Assembly (NCBI GenBank): GCA_963930655.1
Contig: OZ005603.1
Span: 11,989,001 to 12,053,000 of the forward strand
From: Myrica gale
Lineage: Eukaryota > Streptophyta > Magnoliopsida > Fagales > Myricaceae
Reading direction: 5' to 3'
Length of the DNA: 64,000 nucleotides
This document shows positions 26,230 to 38,729 of this stretch, piece after piece. Numbering within the stretch: the first letter of the stretch is position 1; every line of letters starts with the position of its first letter. The notes beneath the pieces were generated by a model that was not told the origin of the DNA, did not search any database, and saw only the letters and a program-made list of their open reading frames with translations. The position numbers and the translations under genes were made by a program.

Positions 26230-26480
26230 AACCTGCACGTGTCAAGGCGTCACGCTGAGCTGGTTCAAAATCCCACGTGGCTCATCTCCATCGGTCTAAT
26301 ATAGTCCCCCAAGATCCCATCTCAGCCGTCCGTATCATCCAACAGAAGCCGACATCAGCTCTGTCTGACCGTTCGTGGAAGTTAAAGACTTTAAGAGACA
26401 AAAAAATAAAATAAAGGCTTATAAGAGAGAGACTCAAAGAGAGAGAAGGAGAGAGTCCGAGACTCTCAGCTGCTATACAG
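26230..26480 (+). promoter_or_regulatory. Promoter and 5' UTR exon of the SSP4-like gene, with two G-boxes
   Basis: Two CACGTG G-box cores at 26236-26241 and 26274-26279, in contexts GCACGTGTC and CCACGTGGC, which are typical ABRE/bZIP or PIF-type sites. A GA-rich leader follows and ends at a good donor (CTATACAG|GTATGCC, exon end 26480). The intron to the ATG-bearing exon is about 1.45 kb. The transcription start is inferred. Confidence 0.5.
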
Positions 26481-27016
26481 GTATGCCTATTCTCTTCTTA
26501 TAATTCAATGTTTGTTAAAGTTTTCTCTTCTTGGTTCCAGCTAATTAACGCTTAATTCACTTCCGGTTGAATACTGTTTTTGGTGATTTTCTTTTTCATG
26601 TTTTGTTTTTACTGTGTGAAATAGTAGTTTGACTGTATAACCGTCGTCCCAACTTTGTCTCTCTAGGGTTTAAGTTCATTAGTTGTTTTTGATTACAGGT
26701 CTGCTTTCCTTCTTTGATTTCTTTTGGTTTTCTTTGCTGTGAATTATCTCTGACTTTGATTGAATTTGGTGTTGTAAATCAGTTGGTTGACTTCTTTTCT
26801 TGTGTCGTTTTGCTTGGAAATTCTGGTTCTTTGGACCTGGAATTTTGAATTCTTGCGTTGTCCCCAAGTTCGTTTGCTATTTTTGGACCTTTCGTTTTTT
26901 TTTCTTTTTCATGAATTTTTTCTGTTATTTTTTGGTTCCGGATTTAAAAATTAAGTAGCGCCGTTTTCGTTATTTAATTTTAATTTTGCAAGCAGTTGGT
27001 GCAGCAGTTTCTTATG

Positions 27017-27301
27017 GATATAGCATCTGAATTGCACATTTGAATTTTAAAAGATAGCGAAGAGTTCTGTCATCTGCTATGTGTTGCAGTCATCAAGTTC
27101 AAAAAGAAATCTGTTAAACTTTTTGACGTTGAAGGACCGTTTCTAGATATAGCATTTGAATTACACATTTTAATTTTTAAAGATATCGACGAGTTCGGTC
27201 ATCTGCTATGTGTTGCAGTCATCAAGTTCAAAAATCAATCTGTTAAATTTTTGACTTTGAATGACTATTTCTAGATATAGCATCTGAATTACAAATTTGA
27301 A
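27017..27301 (+). repeat. Tandem repeat, about 128-bp unit, 2.2 copies, in the 5' UTR intron
   Basis: Units begin GATATAGCATCTGAATTGCA (27017), GATATAGCATTTGAATTACA (27146) and GATATAGCATCTGAATTACA (27274). Each full unit contains CATCTGCTATGTGTTGCAGT. The copies differ at scattered sites and by a small indel. Confidence 0.85.
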
Positions 27302-27948
27302 ACACATTATTAGAGCTGACAACTAAGCAAAAGATGAAGCTACCATTTTCAATTGATGTCATATCTGTATATATCGGATGGAGAGATTGCTGATCACTTG
27401 CTTTGTCGTTGTCTAATAGCTCAGTACTTTTGGACATTCTTTTCTCCTTCTGTGGGTCATCCTAAACTCAGGTATAAAGGTTTTTGAGGTGGAGATTTTG
27501 CGCTTAGAGAGTAGCTCCCCATTTTCTAATTCGTGGTGTATTGAAGGCTAGGCATATTAGGATATCTGAAGGTATAGGCTCAATCTTAGAGGGTGTATTT
27601 TCTGGATGCTTTTCCTTTCTTTTCCTTTCTTTTGTTCTGAGTGGATGATCGTTAGTAGATATTATTTATCTGGAAGCTAATTTGATAATATTTTGATGGC
27701 TGAGGTTCTTCTTACGAGCTCTGATTTTCTTACTGCTTTTTCAATACTTAAATACTGGATCATAACATTCTCATTATTCCTAGTTGTTGCTGCACATCTG
27801 TATGTTTCGTTTTTGCCCTGTACTTATCTTTATTGTTTACTGATACAATCTGTGGTGCTTGTTCTATTGGTTAGAAACTTAAGAGAGAGTTGTTTCCCAC
27901 TGATGTTCTCACATCAAGGTTGCAGTATATATCTGAAGTACAGAACAA

Positions 27949-30900
27949 ATGCCCTCATTCAAAATGAAGACGAAATTGAGCACGGGCTGTTTCAAAGAGA
28001 AAAATGGTGTTCATGTGTGTCGTAAGTCAACTAAAATTTCCAAAAATTCATGCTCATATGTCAGGCTTTCTGAACAGACAGCAGAATTGGACAGTTGTAT
28101 TCATAAACTTCAGGATGGTAAGTCTTGAGAGGGCTAACGTTTGATCCCTCTGAGAATCTTTCCTATATTTGATATTGTTTGAAGTTCTCTCATGTTGTGT
28201 ATAGACAGTTGTTGTAAGTTTTGTTTAGTATAAGAAAACAGTTCACTTAGTTGCCAAGTGTAGCCAAAAATTGCTCCCTCAGGTGTTATTGGGGAATCAT
28301 TTCGAAGGTGGACAGTATGTTAGTTGGGTTGCATATTTTTGTTTTACACCAGCTTAGATATACTATAGAACAATGTTAGTGACTGAGAATTTGGAAATCT
28401 TAGTCATAACTCTCACTTGAAAAGTTTGTTAGATAATTTACCTGTACTTCTTTTCCAAATTGTGGAAGTTTTTACACATTGGTCTGCCTTGAACTTAGAA
28501 GGATAAAAGAGCTTAGAAAAAAATATGGCTTTCGAATGTCCCTTTAATTTCTGCTATGTTCTAATCATTTTCTTTGCAAAAGTATGAATCTATCATCTTG
28601 AAGAAAAGAAATTAATCTACTTCTAATAAGTTGCAGAATGGTTATCCGTGATTGTGTAATTTGTTGATGTTTCTGTTTGTATTTTTTTCCATGGAGTACA
28701 ACAATAGTCCTATTTTTACGAAGCAATTTGTGTTATCATTTGCATCTTTAATAGGCTGACTAGTTTGCTAGTTTTGTAGTAAGAAATTTTCAGTTAAGTT
28801 AAGCTACAGTTCTTATTTTTAATGCTCCTCATCATTCTTATAGTTTCTTCAAGCACATGTGTGTCTATTACAAACCTTGAACATGATGGAGCCACTGACT
28901 ATGAAGAATTGTTGGATGAAGAAAAATCTCAGTTTCAAAAGCAGCCATCATGTTTTATTGAGTCCATTGGGAGAATGGTAAGAAGTGCTCATCTCAGGAG
29001 ACCCATACTGTATTTCTTCAGTTTGTCATTTTTGGATACCCTGAAGGTTACTACTGAATTTTCTTCAGATGAATTAATTGTTTTGACTTGTTTTTGGCCC
29101 CTTTCTAAAATTTGGTCTGGAGTTGATGCATGTGGAGCACTCAAGGTGCATGTACATAAAAAGTGCATCTTGTGGCTATCTCTCAGTATTCTAGTGTTTG
29201 TTATTCTTTTATGTGACAGTGTGTGTAGGTGTTTTTAGGGGTTCTGAATACTGGTTTTTCTTGTATATTCGTTTTTTTTTATCGTTTATTGGTTTGGTTC
29301 TTCAGTAATCATTCCTCAAATCTTAATTCTAATTTATTCCATTGCTTTTCACATATGTAAGTTATCTATCTGTTTATTTCTGAGTTGGTTAAAGGACCAC
29401 GGCAAGGTTCTTCTTTGTTCAATTAAAAAACTTGGATCTTTGCTCAGATTCTACGTTTTTTATTGTGTGCTATACACTTTTTCCCTTTCCCTTCTTTCAC
29501 TTATATTTAGTTTTATTTTTAATGTCTGACTTTATTCATAAATGCTTTCTCCATTTTTTGTTTTGTATTTGGTGCATTTTTTTTGTAATTACTGTTCTCG
29601 AGGTGTACTTCTGTCGAAATTCACTTTTTGTTTGTACTAGGGTAATGGTATTATCTTTAGTAGTCTAATCTTTTTGTTGTTCATAAGTTTTTCTTTTTGG
29701 GTTCAAAAGGACATGCTGGTATTCCTTTATTTGGGGAAAATGTGACTTGTATTCTTCTGTTAATCTATTTTTTGTTAATGTAACAGAATGGTTTGCTAAT
29801 TTGCAGGAATCTACGAACAGCTCAAACCTAGAGACTATTTTCTCTCCTGCTCTGGAGCCCGTTGAAGGCGATGCTGAACTGACAGCTGATGGTCACACAG
29901 GTATGACTTGCAATTCTCCTGGTTGAATACTTAAAGTAATGTTATGACATTCTTTTATTTTGTTAGCGAACCCCTATATAAGTTGAACCATTTTCTTTTC
30001 ACTTGACACTAATAATTTGTTTTTTAAATAGAACTTGGACAATACTAGATGATGGATATACTGCTTACTTTATAAACTAATTGGAAAAGAAAAGGAACTT
30101 AACAGATTTGAATCTTCTTTTGACTGCCTGTAGCATAATATATTTGTGTCATGCCTGTGGACCAAGTTATGGTCACTGAAGGGGCAGATTGGTGCATAGA
30201 TGTTCATTATATTTTTTTGACTGCTAGAGGAAAAAAAACTGTAGGCAGATTTTTCTTCCAATCTTTTAACAAAATTTCTGGCACTCTGCATGCTTTTTTC
30301 TGGAACACGAGGCCCAAATTTCCTTTGAAAACGGAGAATTTCAGAGAACATGCATTGAAAGTTCTGGTTTCGTTACTTTGAATATGTCAATTTAGCAACT
30401 TTTACACGTGTCTGAAAAAATTGTATCTGATACCCAACTTTCTTCTTAATTTGCTTTAGGAATCAGCAAAGAACCTGATATGCCTGGGTTGGGAGCCAAC
30501 AAAAGTGATGATAATAGAAGCTCATGCGACTACGAAACTTGCGATGTATCTGATTTCTACATATCTGACATGATTGTTGCTACCTTGCCCTTCAATGGGA
30601 GTTCATTTGAGGATGATATAGTTGATGCCAATTGCTTCACTGACTACAAAAGTGCGGAGCCTAATTTGTTCTTTGATGTGGCTGAGCAGTACATGATGCT
30701 GCCTTTCCTTGAGGACACAGTCAAAAACAGTGATATCAATGATTTCAAATTATGTCAAGAAGACATGTTTGGTTCTGATACTACTAGCTTGTACGTAGCA
30801 ATTGATCAAAGGAGATCCTGCAACCCGGAATTTGATGTTAACCCTGACTCAGATCAGGCAGAGTGCTTTGATCCACAAGTGTTTATAAAAAATTTACCGG

Positions 30901-32812
30901 AACTCTCAGACGTGGTGTCAAACTTTCAGCCCAGTATAATGCCAAAGGAAACTCAGAACAGGAAACCTGTAACATTAGTACTTGATTTGGATGGTAAGGG
31001 AATTCCCTTATAGATAACATGATGATATCTCCATATTTCCTCTGCATATATTATGAACTTTGATCGTTGGGATCCATTAGCCTAATTCATGTACTAGTAA
31101 CCTCCTTCTAGATTCATTTTTGGGACTCCTATGGATGGGCATTTATGGTTGTCAAAATATGATAAAATAGGATTTAGGGATACTTACACTTTGCATTGTC
31201 CAACTATGTGGGTTCTAACACTTTGCAGTCGAAACTATCAATTTTTATGACAATGCACCCTCTAACAACTTATTTTTGTCACATTGCACTATTGGGAAAA
31301 ATAAAAAAGCTGGCAAGATGACACTATTAAATGCTGCGTCCACAGGGGAAAAAAGGACATTCTTCAGTATCTGTGTTAATTCAACAGACTCTTGCTTTGT
31401 TGCAAACCTTATTCAGTTGACTGCTGCACTCAATAAGTTGAAGACCTATAAGTTCATGAAGATCATGTTGATTGATGGGGAATATATTCATATATGCGTT
31501 ATGTACATCTATATGGAACCAATATGACACAAATATTTAAAACATTCTTGAGATTCCCTAATTAGCAATGTTAGCACTGCACAATCTGGGTTTTCACTCT
31601 GATAGAGCCCTTAATTTGTGGTTCAACTTGGGCGTTGAGATTAGCCTTTGACATTGTGAATATTTTACTACTCATCCCAAAAGCTTAAGCTGATAGGAAG
31701 GTATAAATTTTATTATTTGAATTATATCTCTAACACTCCCCCTCACGCGTGGGCTGAATTCTCCTTTAATTGGGAGGTCCAACACGTACAATATGTAATT
31801 GAAATTGGGGTAGAGTGCGGAGTCAAGTTTCGAACTCAGGACCTTGACTCTGATACCATGTGAATATTTTACCACTCATCCCAAAAGCTTAAGCTGATAG
31901 GAAGCTGAAGATTTTATTATTTGAATTATATCTCTAACAGACATTTGGTCAGCTTACTTACATTGTCAGATCTTTTGGTTTTCATTGAAACAAATGACAT
32001 TGATGCTTGGTCATCTTTCTTTCTTACTCCCAGAAACACTTGTCCACTCTACACTGGAACATCGTGAAGATGCCGATTTCACCTTCACCGTTTTCTTCAA
32101 CATGAAGGAGCACACAGTATATGTGAAACAAAGGCCTCATCTCCATACTTTCTTGGGGAGAGTTGCAGAGATGTTTGAAGTTGTTATTTTCACTGCAAGC
32201 CAAAGTATATATGCAGAACAACTTCTTGATATGCTGGATCCAGATGGAAAGCTTATATCTCGCCGAGTGTACCGTGAATCATGCATTTTTACAGATGGGA
32301 GTTACACTAAAGATTTGACAGTTTTAGGTGTTGATCTTGCAAAAGTTGCTATAATTGATAATTCTCCTCAGGTACATCACATAGACCTGTTTGTCGTGCT
32401 GGTTTTACCTTTTGGCTAGATCCTTCTTCCCCCCCCCCCCCCTCCCGCATTAATTCTCTTGCTTTCTATGGTTGAAATCTTCTTTTACTGGTGTTCAGTG
32501 CTGTTGCCCGGTGTTAAATATTTTCCTTGATGGACTTGTGATATCAAACTACTTTTGGCTACCAACTTAAATTTAGTCTGCCGGTGGTCGAAGTCATCTC
32601 TATCTGATGGAAGCTTGATTGTTTAAGCCTCGTTCTCGTTTTGCTCATTTCAGGTTTTCCAGTTGCAAGTCAATAATGGGATTCCTATAAGGAGTTGGTT
32701 TGATGATCCAACAGATTGTGCACTAATTTCCTTACTTCCCTTCTTAGAGACCCTTGTTGATGCTGATGATGTCCGTCCGATCATTGCCAAGAGATTCGGT
32801 AACATGGAATAA
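27949..32812 (+). CDS. SSP4: SCP1-like small phosphatase (FCP1-like CTD phosphatase), SSP4 type
   Basis: Haloacid-dehalogenase-fold protein phosphatase of the FCP/SCP family, which dephosphorylates the RNA polymerase II C-terminal domain; Mg2+-dependent and probably nuclear. Coding exons: 27949-28117, 28844-28977, 29807-29900, 30460-30993, 32034-32371, 32654-32812. All are GT/AG and in phase, giving 475 residues. The start MPSFKMKTK opens a basic N-terminus; an acidic, low-complexity middle follows (exon 4). The catalytic motif LDLDETLVHS (DxDxT) is split by intron 4 after LDLD plus one base. Exon 5 carries VYVKQRPHLHTFLGRV, VVIFTASQSIYAEQLLDMLDP and VAIIDNSP; exon 6 carries the conserved SWFDDPTDCALISLLPFLE and ends RFGNME. 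Intron 4 contains a TRIM retrotransposon. AML3, RimM and SS4 as neighbours support the SSP4/SSP4b assignment. Confidence 0.93.
31655..31735 (-). repeat. 3' LTR of the intronic TRIM
   Basis: 81 bp, a few differences from the partner LTR, mainly around AAGGTATAAATTT versus AAGCTGAAGATTT. Confidence 0.9.
31859..31939 (-). repeat. 5' LTR of the intronic TRIM
   Basis: 81 bp, abutting the primer-binding site at 31848-31858. Confidence 0.9.
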
Positions 32813-33391
32813 GAGCCCCTTTTCTTTCTCATTACCTTGAATATAGCAGCTCCTAGTCCCTCGTCTTTTAAAGGAAAAATTGGCTTCTAGTTTAGATGCC
32901 CTAAACTATTTCGCTCTTTGAGCTCTTGAGATAACTAGCTATACAACGAAATATTGATCGCCTAATTGTCGGTTCACCTCTTGGTGCTTGTCTTCCCTTT
33001 CTTCTCAGCTAACAACTCTGTGGAGTGATTTCTCTAAATTTGTTGTAAGGTAGTATAAGGATTTTCTCTTACATAATTAAAATGTACAGTTCAAGTTGCT
33101 TTTTTATTCATAAGGAGGTGTGTATGTATCCGTTATCATATTGTGAATGTAATTCTTGCAGACTGCTCTGCTTGCTTTCATATCTTATGACTGACGTTGT
33201 GCTTACAGTTTTTATTTTTCGGCTCTTTATTCTTCCATCTTTTCTAAAGAGAGGTGGCAAACCATGCACAATCTTGTAGCAAGAAGTTGAAACTTTGAAG
33301 TTCGAAATCTCTATCAATGATGTTATCTTTTATATATGTCTCTCCACTTTTGTGTTATAGTTTTTCATTAATTCATTGTTCATGTTCACAG

Positions 33392-35183
33392 ATGAATTAG
33401 GAAGTAAATCCGGTAAGATTACTATCTTTTCTTTCAGTCACACTTATGAAGTTTATAATGGATGCACTAATAAATACTTCTGACATAAATTCTCTGCATG
33501 GATATAGCTCATGGTAAAAGCAATAAAATGTCTTTCAGAACCTAGTTTCCAGAACAAGAATTGCTCAAGAAACTGAAATAAGCTGAGAAAAGAATGATTG
33601 ATGCTATTTCAACTGTCTCTTTGACAATTGAATAGTTGAAAAGAAATTTGGAATGTGAACAATAGCAATAGAAAGTTTGTAAAAAGACTGAAGTGAGACA
33701 AGTAAGGACAGCTCAGGAAATTGGAATGAGATTTTCTTCATGATTCAAAACCAATGAAAATTTCTTTCCAGGCATTGGAGAGGGAAGCTTTACCTTTGTA
33801 TAGTTTGGCGACAGTATATTTTGAGACACATAGACCACTCTTCAATTGTTTTGTTTTTGGTCCCGGATTCTGGTCCGCCACATTGGGATGGACATAGTAA
33901 GCTGAATTTTTGACCATGTTTTCTAGGATGCCCCCTTTTCTATGCATCTGTAATACATCTCTTCCCTCTCGTCCCGGCAAAAAAAAAAAAACAGAGAGAA
34001 AGGGTTAGGGGACTTGTTATTCAATGATATCCTTTTTCTGCCCTCTAAAATTGATTCATTTGTTCCTATATCATTCTTGGTCAACAGTAATCTTCTTTGG
34101 ATGCTCTGTATGTGAACTTGATTTTTCATTTTCTTTCTTCTTACTGGAATGTGCTCTGTTATCTTTGTTTTCCACTCAGATTAAAAAACAGTCCTTAGTT
34201 TTCATCTGAGTTTCCTCCTTAGAATTTCTCCAGTTCCCTCTAGCTTGCAGTTGGACCTGTGCGTTCATGTAAGATGAAATCCGGAATGATTTTTGGGAAT
34301 TGATAGTAAAGCTGGAGAATGGGGAGGTAGTGTGTAGTGTGCAAAGAAGGGGATCTTTATGGCTTAGGCTGGTTGTAACTGACACAATATATAAAATTTT
34401 AACCTATTTTCTTCTTTGGTGTAGAAGTAGCAAGTCAGTAACTCACTTTGCTAATTCCATAATAGTAACATGCCTAACAATATGTAGAAACATCAAGCAT
34501 GGTCTTGGTGGGATAAGAGGAGTGCGATTATGTATTTATTTCAGTAGATAAATGGAACAGATGGGGTTGCGATTATTGGCTTAGTAACATTACATTTAGT
34601 TGAAAAGATCCAAGTAGGTGAATAATTTGAAAATTGAGAGAAAACTACATTTTTCTGAGGAAGTATGGGGCAGGAGTGCATTATGCTTGGAGAATAAAGT
34701 TATGCTCAGGTGTTCAGAGCTCGATTGACCAACAACCAAGCAGTCGGAACTTATACATTTAGGAAAGAAAATTCTCACGAGGCTGCCTCTGCTGAATTAA
34801 AATTTTCTGTCATTGGATCATGTGGAAAGCTGCTATGAATTTGGATTTCAAACTTGTGAGATGTTTTATGGGCAAATGGATGATAGGCGTAGTGCTATGT
34901 TTGAATTGATGGATGATAGGATGGTGCAAGAGATATAAGGCTGTCTGTGATAGATCTATCTGAGAGACCATTGAGCAGATATTGAATGGAAAAATGGTCC
35001 AAACTGCTCATCAACTACGCTGCTTAATTGGAGAGACAGCAATAATGGGTGTATAATTATCGCTGCTTGTCATAATCTTCTGCTGAATGTAATAATCTAT
35101 TAAACTTTCACAATTGTCTATACCTTTTCTGCAGGTCATTTGAAGGACACTAGTAGAATATCTGCTAATGGGAAAAATAGTAG
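33392..35183 (+). other. Two possible alternative 3' exons of the SSP4-like gene
   Basis: A 21-nt segment 33392-33412 and a 49-nt segment 35135-35183 are each bounded by AG and GT (TTCACAG|...|GTAAGATT and TTTCTGCAG|...|GTACGTGG). If the last coding exon is cut at an internal donor TTCG|GTAACA (after 32798), the frame stays open: DELGSKSG then HLKDTSRISANGKNSR. No continuation was found, so this is only a candidate. Confidence 0.25.
33413..35130. other. SSP4 downstream region, no gene recognised
   Basis: Intergenic or long-intron sequence with moderate AT content; no protein family and no repeat termini recognised. Confidence 0.4.
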
Positions 35184-35714
35184 GTACGTGGAGTTTTATT
35201 GCTATTTTACCTTTATCCGAAGTTTGTAGGTATAGTTACATAAAATACAATACGTTTTTCTGACTTCTTTGACTGAGTATCTGAAGCAACATTGAGGAAG
35301 TCAACTGTGTAATCTTATTTGGAGATAATAAGATTGCTAGGTTTTTGTCCTGTTTTATCTTCTGGATTTCTTGTTTCCTACTAACAAATGGTTATCTTTG
35401 TGTAATCTAACCCAAAGAGTATCCCAAGAGCATCCAGTTAGTTGTGTTTTATCTTCTAGCACTTGGTAAGGGTTTGATAGTGACTTGATACTCTCTAGAT
35501 ACACATGTCTTGTTCACTTGATGCTGCCATTGCTTGTATCATCCAAAGAGCGGTTTTTTTTGCTTCCGATCGATATTGTATTAGTGGGTTTTGTCTACCT
35601 TTGCTTTTGAGGATCAGATTATCTCAGGTAGAATATTTGTTACTTTGATCATTTCTCTCGTTTGTCGGATGAGTAGAAATTGTGGTACTGATAATGTGGT
35701 TCATGGAAACCTAA

Positions 35715-36110
35715 TACACTGATTTGATGATCATCTTGTTGTTGATCAGCACATGAATACAAAAGCGCAATGTTTTGATTTGAGTGGAAGTGTGAGATAT
35801 TTTTTTTCTCTCCCTTTTTGGTAAGAAAATATTAGAAAATTCGTATTTACCTCTTAATCAAATGCACTGATTTGATCTGTGGAATCTTGTAATTGATCAG
35901 CACATGAATACAAAAGCAGAATGTTTTTGGTAAGAAAATATTAGAAAATTCGTATTTACCTCTTAATCAAATGCACTGATTTGATCTGTGGAATCTTGTT
36001 GTTGTTGATCAGCACATGAATACAAAAGCAGAATGTTTTGAATTGAGTGGAAGTGGGACAGTTTTTCCCCCCCTACCTTTTTGGTCAGAAAATATTAGAA
36101 AATGCCGTAT
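35715..36110 (+). repeat. Imperfect tandem triplication
   Basis: GATCAGCACATGAATACAAA occurs at 35744, 35895 and 36007, each preceded by CACTGATTTGAT. The longer units also share GTAAGAAAATATTAGAAAAT. Unit spacing is 151 and 112 bp; the middle copy lacks about 40 bp. Confidence 0.85.
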
Positions 36111-37085
36111 TCATTTTTTCTTTGGCCTTGCGAGGAAAAGAGCCCTCTTCAAAGTCGGTTGGGAAAACAATCTTAGCTAGCAGGATACCGGGAAGGGAAT
36201 GCACTGCGCTAATTTCCATTTAATCTTTTGGCAGAAGAAGAGAGGACAAAGCAACACGACCTGGGATATGCTTTGATCTGAATTCAAAATTAATTACCAG
36301 AGTATTCTCTTATATTCAAATTTAGATCCGAAATCAATTTAATCTTGTAAAAGTAGTTTATACGGGTAGCATTATCATAAACCGTTTTTTTTTTTTAATC
36401 TATAATTCAATTGTATCATACATTTTAGACAAATAATTATAGCAAATGGAATATAGATCCGCCCACAATTAGCCTATGGGTATGGGGAGATCCTTAGAGT
36501 GAGCCATAGACTCCCATGTAGAGTAGGTGCCTCCACGCAAACTAGAACTTTGGGTTTTGGTGGTAAATTATTATTGTTTTATTTTTTAATTGTCACTAAT
36601 GATTTTGAGTGACAAAATTCGTCACTAAAAGTTTGTCACGAAAGATTGGGTAACGAAATTTGTAGTCCGTCTAGAACTTTCTGGCGTCGCACGGTAACCA
36701 TGACATCCGAACGGAGTAAGGTAATATTCAAGCAACATGTTATCCCCTCATTAGCTGAATAGTCGATGACACGCCCGGACATTACAAAAGGTGTCTGAAC
36801 GAGGATTGTTGTTTCTCACATAAGTGAATCATGTGAGCTTCTCCGCAAACGTACACCAAGTAACGTCGACATCTAAACGAGTGAAATTTTGTGAGTCGCC
36901 AAATATAAGTTCATTATCAAGATAATCGTGTGCAAGGTCTTAATTACGTCTGAACGTTTTGTGATTTTCGTGCCGAGTGACGTCTGAGTTTATCATTCAG
37001 AGAAACCATCCAAATCATATGATTGGACGTCCGGACAAAATTATTTGCCAGTATCGTAGTGATAAAATTGAAACTTTCAATTTTG
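36111..37085. other. Possible CACTA subterminal region
   Basis: Repeated TCACTAA/GTGACAAA-type motifs near 36593-36650 and repeated ACGTCTGAA-like words around 36700-37030 resemble the repetitive subterminal DNA of CACTA elements. No transposase is seen and the left terminus was not found. Confidence 0.25.
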
Positions 37086-37156
37086 TAGTGACTTGCAGTC
37101 ACAAATTATAATTTCTCAGCAAAAAAAATTGTGACAAAGTGATATTTTTTGCAGTG
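37086..37156. mobile_element. CACTA-like terminus
   Basis: The right end reverse-complements to CACTGCAAAAAATATCACTT; 66 bp inside is a second CACTACAAAATTG. These match the CACTA/CACTG starts of En/Spm elements, and GTGAC words are repeated. Only one end is present in recognisable form. Confidence 0.35.
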
Positions 37157-37731
37157 TCAATTGGTACACGCTTAGGGGAAAAAAAACAATTGGTGCACAT
37201 GTCTTGTAGATGGGTGCGTGCACCTGAGGATTTTACTGAATTTCTCTTGTTACTCAAAAAGAAAAAAAAAAGTATAGAAAAAAAAGGGTCGAGATTCATT
37301 ATTCTGCTAGGCACGTTGGAAACACCGCTTATATTGCTGGACGGCAGCAATTCCCCTTCAATTGTTTTTTTTTTCTTTTTTCTTTTTGCACATGTTCTGG
37401 AGGGAAATCAATGACAAATGTTTTGGTCAGTTTTACCTTCCACGTGCCTTATTGAATGATGATTATGGACTTAAATTAAGTAGGAATTTTTTTAACTTTT
37501 ATGATACGAATCCATACTTCCAGTTTTAAGTAATTACGTACATTCTTTGTTTTTTTGGGTAAGTAAAATTCATTACACAGAACGTAAACTCAAAAGCATT
37601 TTCATTAGATAAAACGTGACGCCTATTTTTTATTTTTTTGAAAATAAAAAAGCCAAATATATACAAATTACTTATAACCCTGGGCAGATTGATGAAAAGT
37701 TGAAGTGAGTTCGAAATTAATAGTCAAACAA
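37157..37731. other. Intergenic DNA, low complexity
   Basis: Poly-A and poly-T stretches; nothing recognisable. Confidence 0.4.
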
Positions 37732-38046
37732 CACGTTCGTTTGCAACATTATTTTAGAATATAATGCATTTAATAAAATTTACAAAACGGACATCTAAAA
37801 TCTAAAAAATTTCTATACAAAATATCAATATTTTTTTTACACAATTTCTAATAATTTTTCACACAAACTCTTATACTCGAATACTTTTTTATTAAACAGT
37901 TAAATCAAATCATCTCTCTTTTAACATTTTTACAAATTTCATAAAAAATTAAGTATGTTTAAAACTTTTTATCAACTTTTACACAAAAACTTATAAAATT
38001 TTAATCTACATAAATATTCACAATTCTATCAAAAAAATCTTACAAT
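37732..38046. mobile_element. MITE-like repeat, copy 2
   Basis: Opposite-orientation relative of 8621-9006. Shared words include GTTCGTTTG near the end, CTTTTTTATTAAACA, TTTTCACACAAACT and ACACAAAAACTTATAAA. Confidence 0.5.
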
Positions 38047-38352
38047 TTTTTTTTCTCTTAGTTTCACTTGATTTCACCGTATACACTCGTGTCTTAACCA
38101 TAAAGATTAATTGCGAAAAGGGAAGAAATTAACTAATTACAATTTTTTTTATTTACATGTAATGGATGATAAAGAATTGAAATATAATAAAAAGAAGTAG
38201 GACTGAGATCTCACGTAAAGCGCAAACAAGTGGCACTCAGCCCTTTGACCCAAGTGTCACCCCCTCTTTAGAATATTGTGACTTGACTATGGGGATAAAT
38301 TACTAAAACTGCAGTCTTGATCTAGTTCTTAACTTAAATTACAAAGAAAAAG

Positions 38353-38729
38353 GGAATAAATACAACTTATATTCTCTAATTATGAGGGTCTTTAACACTT
38401 ATCCACCTCAAACAATTATTTTTAATTATCACATTACAACTACCTTAACCACTGATTGTAGACATTTTACACACGAAAAGTGATTTTCCCGCGCGTGAAA
38501 TATCAATTTTATTCCCATAATTTTGTTGATAATGATATTTTTATAGAGTAAAATCATAATTTTATAGGCCAAAAAATAATTTTTCTATCAAAATTGATGC
38601 AAAAATTTAATGGATGATAAAAAAAATTTCTAAAATAAATAGTTGGTAAATGTAATGTGACAAAAATAATAATTTAGGGTGGAGAAATATCAAGACCCTA
38701 TAACTGGAGAGTGTATAGTGTATTTATCC
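38353..38729. mobile_element. Foldback element, copy 1
   Basis: Two inverted arms of about 120 bp. The left starts GGAATAAATACAACTTATAT; the right arm's reverse complement starts GGATAAATACACTATACACT. Both continue with TTATCACATTACA or TTTGTCACATTACA and then ACTACC/TTTACCAACTAT. Related to 56703-57023. Confidence 0.6.

Larger units (their letters stand above)
31655..31939 (-). mobile_element. TRIM retrotransposon, complete (285 bp), antisense in SSP4 intron 4
   Basis: Two direct 81-bp LTRs (31655-31735 and 31859-31939) flank a 123-bp interior. Read on the minus strand, each LTR starts TGTTAGAGATATAATTC and ends TTCACA. Directly after the first comes the initiator-methionine-tRNA primer site TGGTATCAGAG (31858-31848), and a polypurine tract CGTGAGGGGGAG lies just before the second LTR. 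A perfect 5-bp duplication GACAT flanks it (31650-31654, 31940-31944). No coding capacity. These are all the hallmarks of a terminal-repeat retrotransposon in miniature. Confidence 0.93.

Noticed and set aside
32429..32442. Poly-C run in an SSP4 intron
   Set aside because: Simple homopolymer; no G-quadruplex pattern on the opposite strand beyond the single run.
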